Shown here piece after piece: positions 53,335 through 62,220 of a DNA stretch of 64,000 nucleotides; positions within the stretch are counted from its first letter, which is position 1; each line of letters opens with the position of its first letter. The translations under genes were made by a program, and so were the position numbers. The stretch covers positions 62,001-126,000 of the forward strand of contig CANLQE010000001.1 in assembly GCA_947493215.1 (NCBI GenBank), written 5' to 3'. Below the pieces are notes generated by a model, which had not been told where the DNA came from, did no database searches, and worked only from the letters and a program-made list of their open reading frames with translations. The stretch is from an uncultured Sphingomonadaceae bacterium. Its GTDB lineage: Bacteria > Pseudomonadota > Alphaproteobacteria > Sphingomonadales > Sphingomonadaceae.

Positions 53335-54735
53335 CTATGGCTTGGCAGCCAGTTGGGCCAATATATCTGATGCAAATATACTGAGCGTATCATCGCGCGC
53401 GCCCATGATCACGATGCGATCTCCAGGTTGGGCCATGTCAACAATATGCGCGCCACAATCCGCGCGGTCCGCTATATGCTCAGCGGTTCCGCCTGCAGCA
53501 TTCACCGCATCGGTGATAAATTCACTGCCAATGTTGCGATCCACCGTGCCGCCGAAATAGACCGGATCACAAAGGATCACGCGATCATCCTCATCCAAAA
53601 TATCCGCAAAAACCTCGGCTAGCTCCGCGCCCATTTTGTGAATCGGCCCAAAACCATGCGGCTGGAAAAAAGCGATGATACGGCCGGGAAAGGTTTTCAT
53701 CGTTTTCAAGGTTGCAGCAATCTTGTCTGGATTGTGACCGAAATCATCGATCACACTGATATCATTCGCTGTGCCAACAACATCGAAACGCCGGGCAAGG
53801 CCTTTAAATTGGGCAATCGCGGCGACACTTGTTGCCACCGGCACACCGACGGCGGACGCTGCAGCGATGGCAGCCAGCGCATTGGCAACATTATGACGGC
53901 CCGGCACCTGCATTTTGACCTCAAAATCACGCCCCTCAGCAGACAATGTGAAGTGAGAGCTGATCGGGGCTTCCTCGATATCGCTGGCTCGGAAATCTGC
54001 CTCTTTCGAAAAACCGAAGCTGATGGCGTCACTCAAATCGAGCGCGCCTACTAAAGCGGCTGTCTCAGAGTCATCCAGATTCCAGATACAATATTTGGCT
54101 ATACCAGCGAAGTCGCCGAAGAGCTGCCGCAATTCCTCAAGGCTTTTGTGATCGAGGCTCACGTTATTCAGTACGGCTATTTCCGGATCAAACAAAGCGA
54201 TAGATCCATCGCTTTCATCGACTTCGCTGACCATTATGCCGCCATCACCGACCCGCGAACTAGCAAAGGGCGCGTCATCCGCGACGAAGTTTTTCATCAC
54301 AGCGCCGTTCATGATCGTCGGGTCCAAACCAGCTTCGGTCAATATCCAACCGATCATGCCGGTCACGGTTGATTTGCCGCTTGTCCCGCCAATGGCAATG
54401 CTGCGCGGCGAGCCGTTAAACTGCTCTGCGAGCAATTCCGCGCGGGTCATCCGAGCACAGCCCAAACCATTGGCCTTGGCAACATCCGGCACACTGTCTT
54501 CGATCGCCGCCGATGCGATTAATATCTGGTCACCCGAGGTCAGTCCGCTGCCATCTTGAGCAAACAGGCCGATGCCTTTGGCTTTCAGCCATTCAAACTT
54601 GGTAGCCAGCCGTCCTTGATCGAGCGCTCGGTCGGAACCAGCGACCACAGCGCCGTTTTCCCGAACAATCATAGCGAGCGGCAACATGCCTGATCCACCG
54701 ATGCCGCAAAAATAATAGGATTTGTCTTTGGTCAT
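53335..54735 (-). CDS. mpl: Mur ligase, UDP-N-acetylmuramate:tripeptide ligase (Mpl)-like
   Basis: A 466-residue Mur ligase. It has the N-terminal nucleotide-sugar fold (YFCGIGGSGMLPLAMI), ATP-binding GGTSGKSTVTGMIG near residue 115, SEVDESDGS, the hinge NNVSLDHKSLEE and the C-terminal FGHNPDKI. It belongs to the MurC/Mpl branch. I favour Mpl, which reattaches recycled murein tripeptide to UDP-MurNAc, because it is isolated from a division/cell-wall cluster and divergent from an LD-carboxypeptidase gene; MurC cannot be excluded without a family tree. Confidence 0.75.
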   Translation of the reverse strand: MTKDKSYYFCGIGGSGMLPLAMIVRENGAVVAGSDRALDQGRLATKFEWLKAKGIGLFAQDGSGLTSGDQILIASAAIEDSVPDVAKANGLGCARMTRAELLAEQFNGSPRSIAIGGTSGKSTVTGMIGWILTEAGLDPTIMNGAVMKNFVADDAPFASSRVGDGGIMVSEVDESDGSIALFDPEIAVLNNVSLDHKSLEELRQLFGDFAGIAKYCIWNLDDSETAALVGALDLSDAISFGFSKEADFRASDIEEAPISSHFTLSAEGRDFEVKMQVPGRHNVANALAAIAAASAVGVPVATSVAAIAQFKGLARRFDVVGTANDISVIDDFGHNPDKIAATLKTMKTFPGRIIAFFQPHGFGPIHKMGAELAEVFADILDEDDRVILCDPVYFGGTVDRNIGSEFITDAVNAAGGTAEHIADRADCGAHIVDMAQPGDRIVIMGARDDTLSIFASDILAQLAAKP

Positions 54736-54791
54736 AGTCCCCCGCTATGGCCTCGACAGCTTTTTGGCAATTGTGTTGGGGTAAAATTTTC

Positions 54792-55625
54792 GTGAAACAG
54801 GTCAGGATCGGTATTTGCGCGCCATCAACGCCCCTCTACGAGGAAGAAGCGCAGCAGCTCATTGCTCACACAAGCAAAAGTCACCCCGAAGCAGAACTGG
54901 TCTTTCACGATCAATGTTTTGCCATAGAAGGACATTTTGCCGGTAAAGACGACCTGCGATGCTCTGCCTTTGTGTCTCTCGCAAATGATCCGTCTCTTGA
55001 CGCCATCTGGTTTGCCCGCGGCGGATATGGCGCCGCGCGAATTGCCGACAGCATCTTGACGCAACTCGGACCCGCGGCACGGAATAAAACCTATATGGGT
55101 TACAGCGACGGCGGAAACCTGTTGGGCGCGCTATACGAGGCTGGAATAGGAACGCAGGCGCATGGACCAATGCCAGTCGACATGCGGCGCGATGGCGGCA
55201 TGGTGGCCGTCGAGCGCGGGCTCGACTGGCTGGTAAGAAGAGACCCAACTGCGCTGGAATCGCATGTCCAAGGCGGACAGAAATATGCTGCGTTTAATCT
55301 CATGACTCTGGCGATGATGGTCGGCACGCCGCTGCTACCCGATCTGGAAGGCCATGTCCTGATGATCGAGGAAATCGCCGAATATCTCTATGCGTTCGAT
55401 CGCGCGCTGTTCAATGTCACCAGCCACCTGTCCGATAAAGGTCTTGCCGGGATACGTTTGGGACGGGTCAGTGATGTGCCCGAGAATAATCGACCCTTTG
55501 GCGAAGAAGCCGAAGAGATCGTGCAGCGCTTATGCGCGCGTTTTGATATTCCATATTTGGGAGGCGCGGATATCGGTCACGATGTCGAAAACAAGGTCGT
55601 GCCTTTTGGCACCATCGCCGCTTAG
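54792..55625 (+). CDS. LD-carboxypeptidase (peptidase S66)
   Basis: A 277-residue S66 peptidase that removes the terminal D-Ala from murein tetrapeptides in the cytoplasm, a step of peptidoglycan recycling. Motifs: IGICAPSTPLYEEEAQQL, FARGGYGAARIAD, the nucleophile Ser in YMGYSDGGNLL, and the C-terminal IGHDVENKVVPFG with catalytic His. The GTG at 54792 gives the usual family start; an upstream ATG at 54747 is only 12 bases from the divergent mpl start and lacks a ribosome-binding site. The divergent pairing with an Mpl-like gene supports the recycling role. Confidence 0.88.
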   Translation: MKQVRIGICAPSTPLYEEEAQQLIAHTSKSHPEAELVFHDQCFAIEGHFAGKDDLRCSAFVSLANDPSLDAIWFARGGYGAARIADSILTQLGPAARNKTYMGYSDGGNLLGALYEAGIGTQAHGPMPVDMRRDGGMVAVERGLDWLVRRDPTALESHVQGGQKYAAFNLMTLAMMVGTPLLPDLEGHVLMIEEIAEYLYAFDRALFNVTSHLSDKGLAGIRLGRVSDVPENNRPFGEEAEEIVQRLCARFDIPYLGGADIGHDVENKVVPFGTIAA

Positions 55626-56185
55626 CCTTTTAGATCAGGATCCAGCTCCAAACCTTCATCGAGCTGCACGCCATAGCTGTTCAGCATCATTGACACTTGC
55701 GTATATTGCCCGACGGTCATGACGAGGTCCATCCGCTGTTTTTCGGTCAGCTCCGAAAGACCCGCCCATGTTGCATCGGACACAAAGCCGTCGCTGGTCA
55801 GTTCATCGGTGGCCCGCAACATGGCCGCTTCCAAAGGCTCCCATCCCGTTGCATCCGGACCCTGCTTGATCCACTCAATCTCTTCGTCCGTTATCCCGCA
55901 ATCTTTGCCGATGCGAACATGCTGCGCCCATTCATAGCCGGATTTCCAGTTAAACCCGGTCCGCAATATGATGATTTCCCGCTCACGCTCTGGCAGGCTG
56001 TTGTGGCGCGACAGCATATAGCCGCCCCACCACATGAACGCCTTAAACGCCTTTGGTGCGCGGGCCAGTGTTCGGAAAATGTTGAGCACGGGACCTTGCC
56101 GGAACCGCTCGCCCAGCATGGCCTTTTGCTCGTCATCCATCTCCGCATCAGACAGCGGAGCAATGCGCGCTTTGCTGAGCCGCAT
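55622..56185 (-). CDS. carboxymuconolactone decarboxylase family protein
   Basis: A 187-residue AhpD/CMD-family protein: EREIIILRTGFNWKSGYEWAQHVRIGKDCGI is the family core. There is a cysteine in GKDCGI but not the paired CxxC of AhpD, so a peroxide-reducing role is uncertain. The ATG overlaps the stop of the YghU-like gene by one base (TAATG), which points to co-transcription and coupling. It is convergent with the LD-carboxypeptidase gene, sharing four bases. Confidence 0.88.
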   Translation of the reverse strand: MRLSKARIAPLSDAEMDDEQKAMLGERFRQGPVLNIFRTLARAPKAFKAFMWWGGYMLSRHNSLPEREREIIILRTGFNWKSGYEWAQHVRIGKDCGITDEEIEWIKQGPDATGWEPLEAAMLRATDELTSDGFVSDATWAGLSELTEKQRMDLVMTVGQYTQVSMMLNSYGVQLDEGLELDPDLKG

Positions 56186-57081
56186 TATTCTGGCGCCTCA
56201 ACCTCTCCGCGCGCGATTCTTTTGTCCTGTGTATTGGTTTCAAAATCGCTGGCATCATGACGCTCGTGCAACTGCGTCTCCGGCTCGCCATAAGGACGGT
56301 TGACCATCATGCCGCGTTTTACTGCTGGACGGTCACCGAGTTGCGCGGTCCAGCGCTGAACGTTTTTATAGTCCTGTACAGACAGAAATTCGCCGGCTTC
56401 ATACAAAACGCCGCGCGCCAACCCGCCATACCATGGGAAGATCGCCATATCTGCGATACTATATTCATCGCCGCCGAAATATTCATTGTCCGCGAGATGG
56501 CGGTCGAGCACATCCATTTGCCGCTTCACTTCCATCGCATAGCGATTGATCGGATATTCATATTTTTCCGGTGCATAAGCATAGAAATGCCCAAAACCGC
56601 CGCCGAGGAAGGGCGCGCTGCCCATTTGCCACATCACCCAGTTCAGGGTTTCTGCGCGCGTCGGCTGGTCTTTCGACAGGAATTTATCAAATTTTTCGGC
56701 GAGATAAATCAGCATCGAACCGGATTCAAATAGTCGCGTTGGCGGCGTGGTGCTGTGATCCATCAGTGCTGGAATTTTGCTGTTCGGGTTAATATCGACA
56801 AAACCGCTGCCAAATTGCGCGCCTTCGCCAATATTGACCAGCCATGCATCATATTCCGCCGCGTTCAGCCCAGCTTCCAACAGCTCTTCGAACATGATCG
56901 TGACTTTCACCCCATTGGGTGTGCCAAGGGAATAGAGCTGAAAAGGATGCTTGCCGACCGGTAGGTCCTTGTCATGAGTGGGCCCTGCAATCGGGCGATT
57001 GATATTGGCGAAACGTCCACCGCTTTCCGTATCCCATGTCCAGACTTTGGGCGGGGTATATTCGGGGAGTTTATCGGTCAT
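56185..57081 (-). CDS. yghU: YghU-type glutathione S-transferase
   Basis: A 298-residue GST of the YghU/nu class, which binds two glutathiones or glutathionylspermidine-like disulfides and reduces them. Characteristic pieces are the N-terminal tail YTPPKVWTWDTESGGRFANINRPIAGPTHDKDLPVG, reported only by its start and end here, and then QLYSLGTPNGVKVTIMFEELLEAG, NPNSKIPALMDHS and ESGSMLIYLAEKF. I chose the ATG at 57081 after GGAGGC. A CMD-family gene overlaps its stop. Confidence 0.9.
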   Translation of the reverse strand: MTDKLPEYTPPKVWTWDTESGGRFANINRPIAGPTHDKDLPVGKHPFQLYSLGTPNGVKVTIMFEELLEAGLNAAEYDAWLVNIGEGAQFGSGFVDINPNSKIPALMDHSTTPPTRLFESGSMLIYLAEKFDKFLSKDQPTRAETLNWVMWQMGSAPFLGGGFGHFYAYAPEKYEYPINRYAMEVKRQMDVLDRHLADNEYFGGDEYSIADMAIFPWYGGLARGVLYEAGEFLSVQDYKNVQRWTAQLGDRPAVKRGMMVNRPYGEPETQLHERHDASDFETNTQDKRIARGEVEAPE

Positions 57082-57103
57082 GTACTTGCCTCCAGATATC
57101 AAA

Positions 57104-57529
57104 TTATTTTTGCCGCGTGAACCGGAATGTCCTTCCACGTAAAGCATGAATGTAACTCAGCTTCTCTTCTGACACGGAATAAAGCAGATAGCAGACTGGT
57201 TTTTCTTTTCCGCGTAAAATGAATGCTTTGCCTTCGAAGTCAGGCACCTGCGTCTTGCAAGTATCGACGAATATGATCGCGGCATCATCTTGTGGCTCAC
57301 CATCAACGATATTCTGAAAGTTGCTGCCGTCTATCAGGATGGTATTTTTGGCGTCCTCATCGGACGTCCAGCGGCCTTGCATTTGCGCAAGCGGACCGGT
57401 TTTGGCAGCGGCCGGATCAATGGCCGCTGTCACTTCATTGTTGGGGCCATCTGTTTCGCCGTCTCCGGCCGCACAAGACACCAGCAACAAGCTGGTAGTT
57501 GTAAGGCCGGAGAGAAAGGCTGTTTTCAC
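57104..57529 (-). CDS. lipoprotein of unknown function
   Basis: A 141-residue predicted lipoprotein: signal with lipobox LLVSC (Cys19), Asp/Glu/Pro-rich linker, and a C-terminal domain of about 90 residues beginning GRWTSDEDAKNTILIDGSNFQNIVDG and containing two cysteines (DTCKTQ, KPVCYLL). The body resembles the small lipocalin-like domains often written as META- or DUF-type lipoproteins, but I do not recognise it. It sits between the YghU-like gene and the cyclophilin gene on the same strand. Confidence 0.72.
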   Translation of the reverse strand: MKTAFLSGLTTTSLLLVSCAAGDGETDGPNNEVTAAIDPAAAKTGPLAQMQGRWTSDEDAKNTILIDGSNFQNIVDGEPQDDAAIIFVDTCKTQVPDFEGKAFILRGKEKPVCYLLYSVSEEKLSYIHALRGRTFRFTRQK

Positions 57530-57549
57530 AGATGGATCGTGCGGTGTTT

Positions 57550-57999
57550 TTAACCGAGTGTCACGCTTTTGATCGAACCTGGCTGCGCAGGTGGCTCGCC
57601 CTTGGGCAGTGCATCCACGGCATCCATGCCGCTCGTGACTTCGCCCCAGACGGTATATTGGCCGTCCAAGAAGCCGGCATCGTCGAGACAGATGAAGAAC
57701 TGGCTGTTCGCGCTATTGGGGTCCATCGTACGGGCCATGGAACAGACACCGCGTGCATGCGGCTCCTGACTGAATTCTGCTGCAATATCGGGCTTGTCGG
57801 AACCGGACATGCCTGTGCCGGTTGGATCACCGCCTTGAGCCATGAAACCGTCAATCACGCGGTGGAAAACAACGCCGTCATAAAAACCTTCAGAAGCAAG
57901 CTCGGTAATCCGCTCAACATGGCCGGGCGCCAGATCGGCGCGCAGTTTGATTTCAACGTCGCCGGTGTCGAGGTGGAGGGTCATTTTTTCGTGCGCCAT
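57550..57999 (-). CDS. ppiB: peptidyl-prolyl cis-trans isomerase, cyclophilin type
   Basis: A 149-residue cytoplasmic cyclophilin. The catalytic region is VVFHRVIDGFMAQGGDPTGTGMSG, followed by GVCSMARTMDPNSANSQFFICLDDAGFLDGQYTVWGEV-type segments. No signal peptide is present, so this is the PpiB rather than the PpiA form. AAGGAA precedes the ATG. It is 20 bases upstream of the lipoprotein gene on the same strand; the two may be co-transcribed. Confidence 0.95.
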   Translation of the reverse strand: MAHEKMTLHLDTGDVEIKLRADLAPGHVERITELASEGFYDGVVFHRVIDGFMAQGGDPTGTGMSGSDKPDIAAEFSQEPHARGVCSMARTMDPNSANSQFFICLDDAGFLDGQYTVWGEVTSGMDAVDALPKGEPPAQPGSIKSVTLG

Positions 58000-58170
58000 G
58001 GGCTATTCCTTATAATTACTGTTTAGGTCGTGAATCTTCTGGCCATGCATATAGGGGGACCATTCGGAAAAATCACCCGCTGCGTTCGATAAATGTCACA
58101 AAAGATTGCAATTATAGCCGTACAGCTACTACAAACCGGCGATATGTGACGCCAAACAGGGAGCATCGCC

Positions 58171-59580
58171 ATGACCGAGATGACAGACGCTCCCGAAGCG
58201 GAAGATATCGCACCGCCCAGCCTGGACGAGGACAACCGTCTGACCGACGAATTTGTGCGGTCGGTTTCCGATGCCGTGGACGAAGGCGATAGCAACCTCG
58301 CCCAGGAACTGGTCAACCCGCTGCACAATGCCGATATTGCTGATCTGTTTGAGCTGATCGACGAAGACGAACGCGCGCCATTGGCTGGCGCGCTTGGTGA
58401 TTTGGTCAGCGCAGATGTGCTCGCCGAGATGAACGAGCATGTTCGCGAAGATCTCATTGAAGTGCTGGAACCCGGTCAGATCGCGGACCTGACGGAACAG
58501 CTTGAGACTGATGACGCCGTTGCGATTATCGAGGATCTTGAGGAAGACGAGCAAAAAGCGGTTCTCGCGGAACTTGAACCGGAAGATCGGGCGGCAATTG
58601 AAAGCGCCCTCACCTATCCGGAAGAATCCGCTGGCCGGATCATGCAGCGCGATCTGGTGGCTGTGCCAGAGCATATGAATGTCGGGCAGCTGATCGATTA
58701 TCTGCGCGAACATGGCGATTTGACCACCGAATTCTGGGAAGTCTATGTCGTCGATCCAGCCCATAGGCCGGTTGGCACTTGTCAACTCAGCTGGATATTA
58801 CGCGTACCGCGTGACATTGCAGTTTCCGACATTATGAAGCGGGAACAGTCGCTGATCCCAGTTGATATGGATCAGGAAGAAGTCGCGCTGCGTTTCCAGA
58901 AATATAATCTGATTTCCGCCGCTGTGGTCAACGAGGACGGCCGCTTGATCGGTATGATCACGGTAGACGACATATTGCACATTGTCGAAGATGAGGCGAG
59001 CGAGGATGTCTTGCTGCTCTCCGGTGCTGGCGAAGGCGATATTAACGAACCCATCCGCGACAGTTATACAGCGCGCGTCCGTTGGTTGATAGCCAATCTC
59101 GCCACCGCGATGGTGGCGAGTTTTGTGATCTCGATATTCGGCGCGGCAATTGAAGAAATGGTGGCGCTAGCGATATTGATGCCGATCGTGGCGTCTATTG
59201 GCGGCAATGCCGGCACCCAAACCATGGCGGTTTCAGTCCGCGCGCTCGCAATGAATGAACTGACCAGGTCGAACACACGCAGGATTATAGGGCGCGAATT
59301 CCGCATTGCCATATTGAATGGCGGGACAATTGCGGTGCTCATCGGCATAGGTACCGCCATCGCCTTTACCAACCCCATGCTGGGCGGTGTGATCGCCGCA
59401 GCCATGCTGATCAATATCGTAGTTGCGGGATTTGCCGGGATATTTGTTCCGGTCACGCTTGAGCGTATGAAACAGGATCCAGCGCTTGCTTCGTCGGTAT
59501 TCGTAACCATGATTACCGATACGATGGGGTTTTTGGCCTTCCTCGGCCTTGCCGTCGCCAGCGGGATGGTCAGTTTTTAG
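58171..59580 (+). CDS. mgtE: magnesium transporter MgtE
   Basis: A 469-residue Mg2+ channel. The N-terminal helical regulatory domain (about 20-150) is acidic, followed by two CBS domains (about 155-275, with MITVDDILHIVEDEASED at the end) and five transmembrane helices (about 295-465, with VASIGGNAGTQTMAVSVRAL, the Asn/Gly-rich pore region). Cytosolic Mg2+ closes the channel through the N and CBS domains in known members. CAGGGAG precedes the ATG. The upstream gap shows no obvious Mg2+ riboswitch. Confidence 0.95.
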   Translation: MTEMTDAPEAEDIAPPSLDEDNRLTDEFVRSVSDAVDEGDSNLAQELVNPLHNADIADLFELIDEDERAPLAGALGDLVSADVLAEMNEHVREDLIEVLEPGQIADLTEQLETDDAVAIIEDLEEDEQKAVLAELEPEDRAAIESALTYPEESAGRIMQRDLVAVPEHMNVGQLIDYLREHGDLTTEFWEVYVVDPAHRPVGTCQLSWILRVPRDIAVSDIMKREQSLIPVDMDQEEVALRFQKYNLISAAVVNEDGRLIGMITVDDILHIVEDEASEDVLLLSGAGEGDINEPIRDSYTARVRWLIANLATAMVASFVISIFGAAIEEMVALAILMPIVASIGGNAGTQTMAVSVRALAMNELTRSNTRRIIGREFRIAILNGGTIAVLIGIGTAIAFTNPMLGGVIAAAMLINIVVAGFAGIFVPVTLERMKQDPALASSVFVTMITDTMGFLAFLGLAVASGMVSF

Positions 59581-59589
59581 GTCACAGAT

Positions 59590-60102
59590 ATGATTGAAAC
59601 CAAGCGATTATTGCTCCGCCCTCACATCGTTGATGATTTTGATGCATTCAAAGCCATGTCGCAAGATGCTGAGGTCATGCGATATATTGGCCGGGAACCA
59701 TCTACAGCGGACGAGGCATGGCTTAGGTTTCTAGCGCATTTCGGGCGGTGGGAAATTCAAGGGTACGGCATGTTTGCGATCATTGAAAAAGAGACCGGTC
59801 AATTTATCGGCGATGCCGGTTTCAGTGATTTTCACCGGGACTTGGGTCCAAGTTTTGATCCTTTTCACGAAGCGGCATGGGTATTATCCACAGCTGGTCA
59901 AAATAAAGGATATGCCTTTGAGGCCATGGCGGCGGCCCATATTTGGCTGGAGAAACAATTCAAACCGGACAAAACAGTATGTATCATCAGCCCTGAAAAT
60001 GAACCTTCCATCAAACTGGCCGACAAGCTGGGATATCAAGAGACAGGTCCTGGCCGCTATAAAGATAGCGACGTCATCATGTTCGAACGCATTTGTTCTT
60101 AA
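59590..60102 (+). CDS. GNAT family N-acetyltransferase
   Basis: A 170-residue acetyltransferase of the RimJ/RimL branch. The start IETKRLLLRPHIVDDFDAFKAM, the acetyl-CoA region AAWVLSTAGQNKGYAFEAMAAAHIW and the C-terminal NEPSIKLADKLGYQETG are typical. RimJ/L proteins acetylate N-termini or amines; the substrate is unknown. It begins 9 bases after mgtE, so read-through is likely. Confidence 0.92.
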   Translation: MIETKRLLLRPHIVDDFDAFKAMSQDAEVMRYIGREPSTADEAWLRFLAHFGRWEIQGYGMFAIIEKETGQFIGDAGFSDFHRDLGPSFDPFHEAAWVLSTAGQNKGYAFEAMAAAHIWLEKQFKPDKTVCIISPENEPSIKLADKLGYQETGPGRYKDSDVIMFERICS

Positions 60103-60162
60103 AGCTCAAACCAACACAATGCCGCGTCTATAGAAAAAGCCAGCCCATTATCTGCCAGACTG

Positions 60163-60594
60163 TCATCTGTTCGCCGCTCGCGTCCCATAGACCGCAGCAA
60201 AATTCACCATATCAAGATAAATTCGATCGCGACTGCTCGGGTCGATCATCTCACAAATCAGCGCATCAAACGACGGGCGATTGCGGTTCACTGCGTGGCG
60301 CATCATTTGGAGCAGCAATATCTCATCTGGCATAGTGTGCGGACAACAGGCGCGAGCGATTGTCACGCTCTCGGGCCATGCACCGCCAATAGCTTCGACC
60401 AGAATCAGAAAGCGGCTAACCGCGCGTTCACTGCCAAGCCGGTCTTCCAGATAGGGCCGCGCATCACGATAGCATTTCTGGCTCATCACCGCGACACGCA
60501 ACGCCATGATAATCCGTGCCTCTGCGCTTGGGAGCGACATCAAGTCGGGCAAAGGCGTTACCAGTTTTGCAAGATTTCCCGACCAGATACCCAT
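60163..60594 (-). CDS. unknown helical protein behind a Fur-box-like site
   Basis: A 143-residue mainly helical protein without a signal peptide or clear transmembrane helix: MALRVAVMSQKCYRDARPYLEDRLGSERAVSRF, reported by parts, and a C-terminal ICEMIDPSSRDRIYLDMVNFA. It contains four cysteines, two adjacent (RACCPHT), which could bind metal. It resembles a sphingomonad-restricted DUF that I cannot name with certainty. AGGAGA is placed 7 bases before the ATG. A TATAAT and a Fur-box-like element lie directly upstream, so iron control is the leading hypothesis. Confidence 0.72.
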   Translation of the reverse strand: MGIWSGNLAKLVTPLPDLMSLPSAEARIIMALRVAVMSQKCYRDARPYLEDRLGSERAVSRFLILVEAIGGAWPESVTIARACCPHTMPDEILLLQMMRHAVNRNRPSFDALICEMIDPSSRDRIYLDMVNFAAVYGTRAANR

Positions 60595-60623
60595 TAATCA
60601 TTCTCCTCTTTCAGAATAGAATG

Positions 60624-60652
60624 ATTATAGTATGCTATTGATAATCATTTGC
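60624..60652 (-). promoter_or_regulatory. Fur-box-like operator with overlapping -10 region
   Basis: The plus-strand segment 60634-60652 (GCTATTGATAATCATTTGC) matches the 19-base Fur consensus at 15 of 19 positions. A perfect -10 TATAAT (plus-strand ATTATA at 60624-60629) faces the minus-strand gene, so the Fur box lies in the -10 to -35 region. A Fur homologue could block this promoter when iron is sufficient. Confidence 0.65.
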
Positions 60653-60674
60653 AATACAAAATATGGAGAACGGG

Positions 60675-60731
60675 ATGAATCGTGACTTCGTGGCTGTGAG
60701 AGACGAATATGGCCCGAGGCCGCTTGACTAA
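60675..60731 (+). CDS. possible 18-codon micro-ORF downstream of the Fur box
   Basis: ATG at 60675 with GGAG six bases upstream gives MNRDFVAVRDEYGPRPLD and a stop. It is divergent from the Fur-box gene and 28 bases upstream of the DUF1489 gene. The good ribosome-binding site suggests it may be translated or a leader peptide; there is no other evidence. Confidence 0.25.
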   Translation: MNRDFVAVRDEYGPRPLD

Positions 60732-60758
60732 TCCGGCCGCGCCCCACACATAAGCGCC

Positions 60759-61172
60759 ATGCCGCTCAACATGACCAAAATCGCGTTTCGCAGCGAAAGC
60801 CCCGCGACTTTACGGGCATGGCTAGAATCGCATATTGGGCTTGAAGCGACAAATGGCGAAGCGCGGCTAACGACCCGCTATCTACCGAAACGACATGCAG
60901 AGATGGTTGGCGGCTCACTCTATTGGATCCACAGCAAGAAAATCGTTGGTCGCAGTCCGATCATCGGCTTTCAAGACAACGGAGAAGGCCGCCAATGGAT
61001 TCGGCTGGAGCCAAAACTGATCGCCGTTCAAACCATCCCCCGCCGTGCGCATCAGGGCTGGCGCTATCTCGAAGAGAAAGACGCACCCGTTGATCTGGGC
61101 CAAGGCGCAGAAGGCGCGGATGAAATGCCCGCAGAAATGCTAGGCGAGCTGTCCAAACTGGGTCTGGTTTGA
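60759..61172 (+). CDS. DUF1489 family protein
   Basis: A 137-residue protein of the alphaproteobacterial DUF1489 family, recognised by the start MTKIAFRSESPATLRAWLESH, GGSLYWIHSKKIVGRSPIIGFQ and YLEEKDAPVDLG. The family is uncharacterised; the fold looks cytoplasmic with no membrane segment. A later in-frame ATG (codon 5) is equally possible. It is convergent with the GST-like gene. Confidence 0.88.
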   Translation: MPLNMTKIAFRSESPATLRAWLESHIGLEATNGEARLTTRYLPKRHAEMVGGSLYWIHSKKIVGRSPIIGFQDNGEGRQWIRLEPKLIAVQTIPRRAHQGWRYLEEKDAPVDLGQGAEGADEMPAEMLGELSKLGLV

Positions 61173-61191
61173 AACTGCCTTTCCCGGGACC

Positions 61192-62217
61192 CTAGTTTTC
61201 CCCAGCAAATAGCGCTTCGCAACCGGTGTTCGCTAACGCGCCATCCACGGTCTTGCGCGCATCTTGGGACAAAGCAAAATAAGCCGCACGCAAAGCCATG
61301 AGGCATTTGGCCTGATAGGCGAAAACAGGCTGTTGCCATGGCCGTCCATCAATTTCGGCTTCAAACATATCCCGCCCCTTGGCCAGAGCGGTGCCGTTTG
61401 CGATCAGAACTGGTGCATAAACCCGGCCAATTTCCTGGAGTAGCTCGTTCAATTGACTCAGTTCGTTGTCAGCCAGCCAGGGTGCCTGGTCATATCCGGA
61501 CAAATCGTCGACTCGGTCAATCCATGCCCGCAAACGCGGCGAGTGTTTCGCCGCCAGCTTCGCCGATGTCGGTTCAATAATAGCCAGTTGGGTCAACTGC
61601 CCATAAAGCGCAAAGTCGGCTGATCCTGGCCGGCCACCTAGAATAAAACCGCTTGCCGCAATCCGTCGATCCAATATGCCCAGCAACCGAACGTAGCTCT
61701 CTTCGATGGTTTGTGCCGTCACAGCATTTGAGCCTACGACATAAAGCCTATCAATTTGTCGCTGCGAGAAACTATCTGCCAGTTTTTGTGCGTCCTGTGC
61801 CGGCATTTGCGGCCTGCCCCAATAGACCAAAAGCGGACCGGCATTGGTCGCATCCGCCTCAAAGGCCCAGCGATAATGGAACATCGCCTTGGTCAACCAT
61901 TCATCGGCGAAATCTTCGATCAGCAGATCGATAAACCGCAGGGCTTCATTGTCGGGAATGACCGACCGCGGTTGATGCATATCTTCCAGCCTGCGGATAA
62001 TAGGAGTGGAATCGACAACAGCCTCTTTATTCCCATGATCATCATAAAAGTAGAAGGTTGGCAGTAATTTCACCTTTGGCTCAGGATAGTCAGGCAATGG
62101 TTTGTCCATTCCCGTCCAGATAATATTATGAGGAATGTGCCGATAGCGCAGCAAAGCCAACATCTTCCGGGTATATGGAGAGCCCGGCGCACCCAGAAGT
62201 TCCAGACGCCTATCCAT
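61192..62217 (-). CDS. glutathione S-transferase family protein, extended form
   Basis: A 341-residue GST-like protein. The thioredoxin-like N-domain has LLGAPGSPYTRKMLALLRYRHIPHNI with SPYTRK in the place of the catalytic Ser/Cys site, followed by DSTPIIRRLEDMH. The C-terminal helical part is longer than in usual GSTs (about 100-330), ending in repeated small Cys/Ala residues. Substrate is unknown. It starts 3 bases after the nudC stop on the same strand and is part of a three-gene unit with nudC and a serine hydrolase. Confidence 0.8.
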   Translation of the reverse strand: MDRRLELLGAPGSPYTRKMLALLRYRHIPHNIIWTGMDKPLPDYPEPKVKLLPTFYFYDDHGNKEAVVDSTPIIRRLEDMHQPRSVIPDNEALRFIDLLIEDFADEWLTKAMFHYRWAFEADATNAGPLLVYWGRPQMPAQDAQKLADSFSQRQIDRLYVVGSNAVTAQTIEESYVRLLGILDRRIAASGFILGGRPGSADFALYGQLTQLAIIEPTSAKLAAKHSPRLRAWIDRVDDLSGYDQAPWLADNELSQLNELLQEIGRVYAPVLIANGTALAKGRDMFEAEIDGRPWQQPVFAYQAKCLMALRAAYFALSQDARKTVDGALANTGCEALFAGEN

Positions 62218-62220
62218 TAT

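Noticed and set aside
58000-58170. Possible Mg2+-sensing leader before mgtE
   Set aside because: I could not find the paired elements expected of an M-box, and the leader is short.
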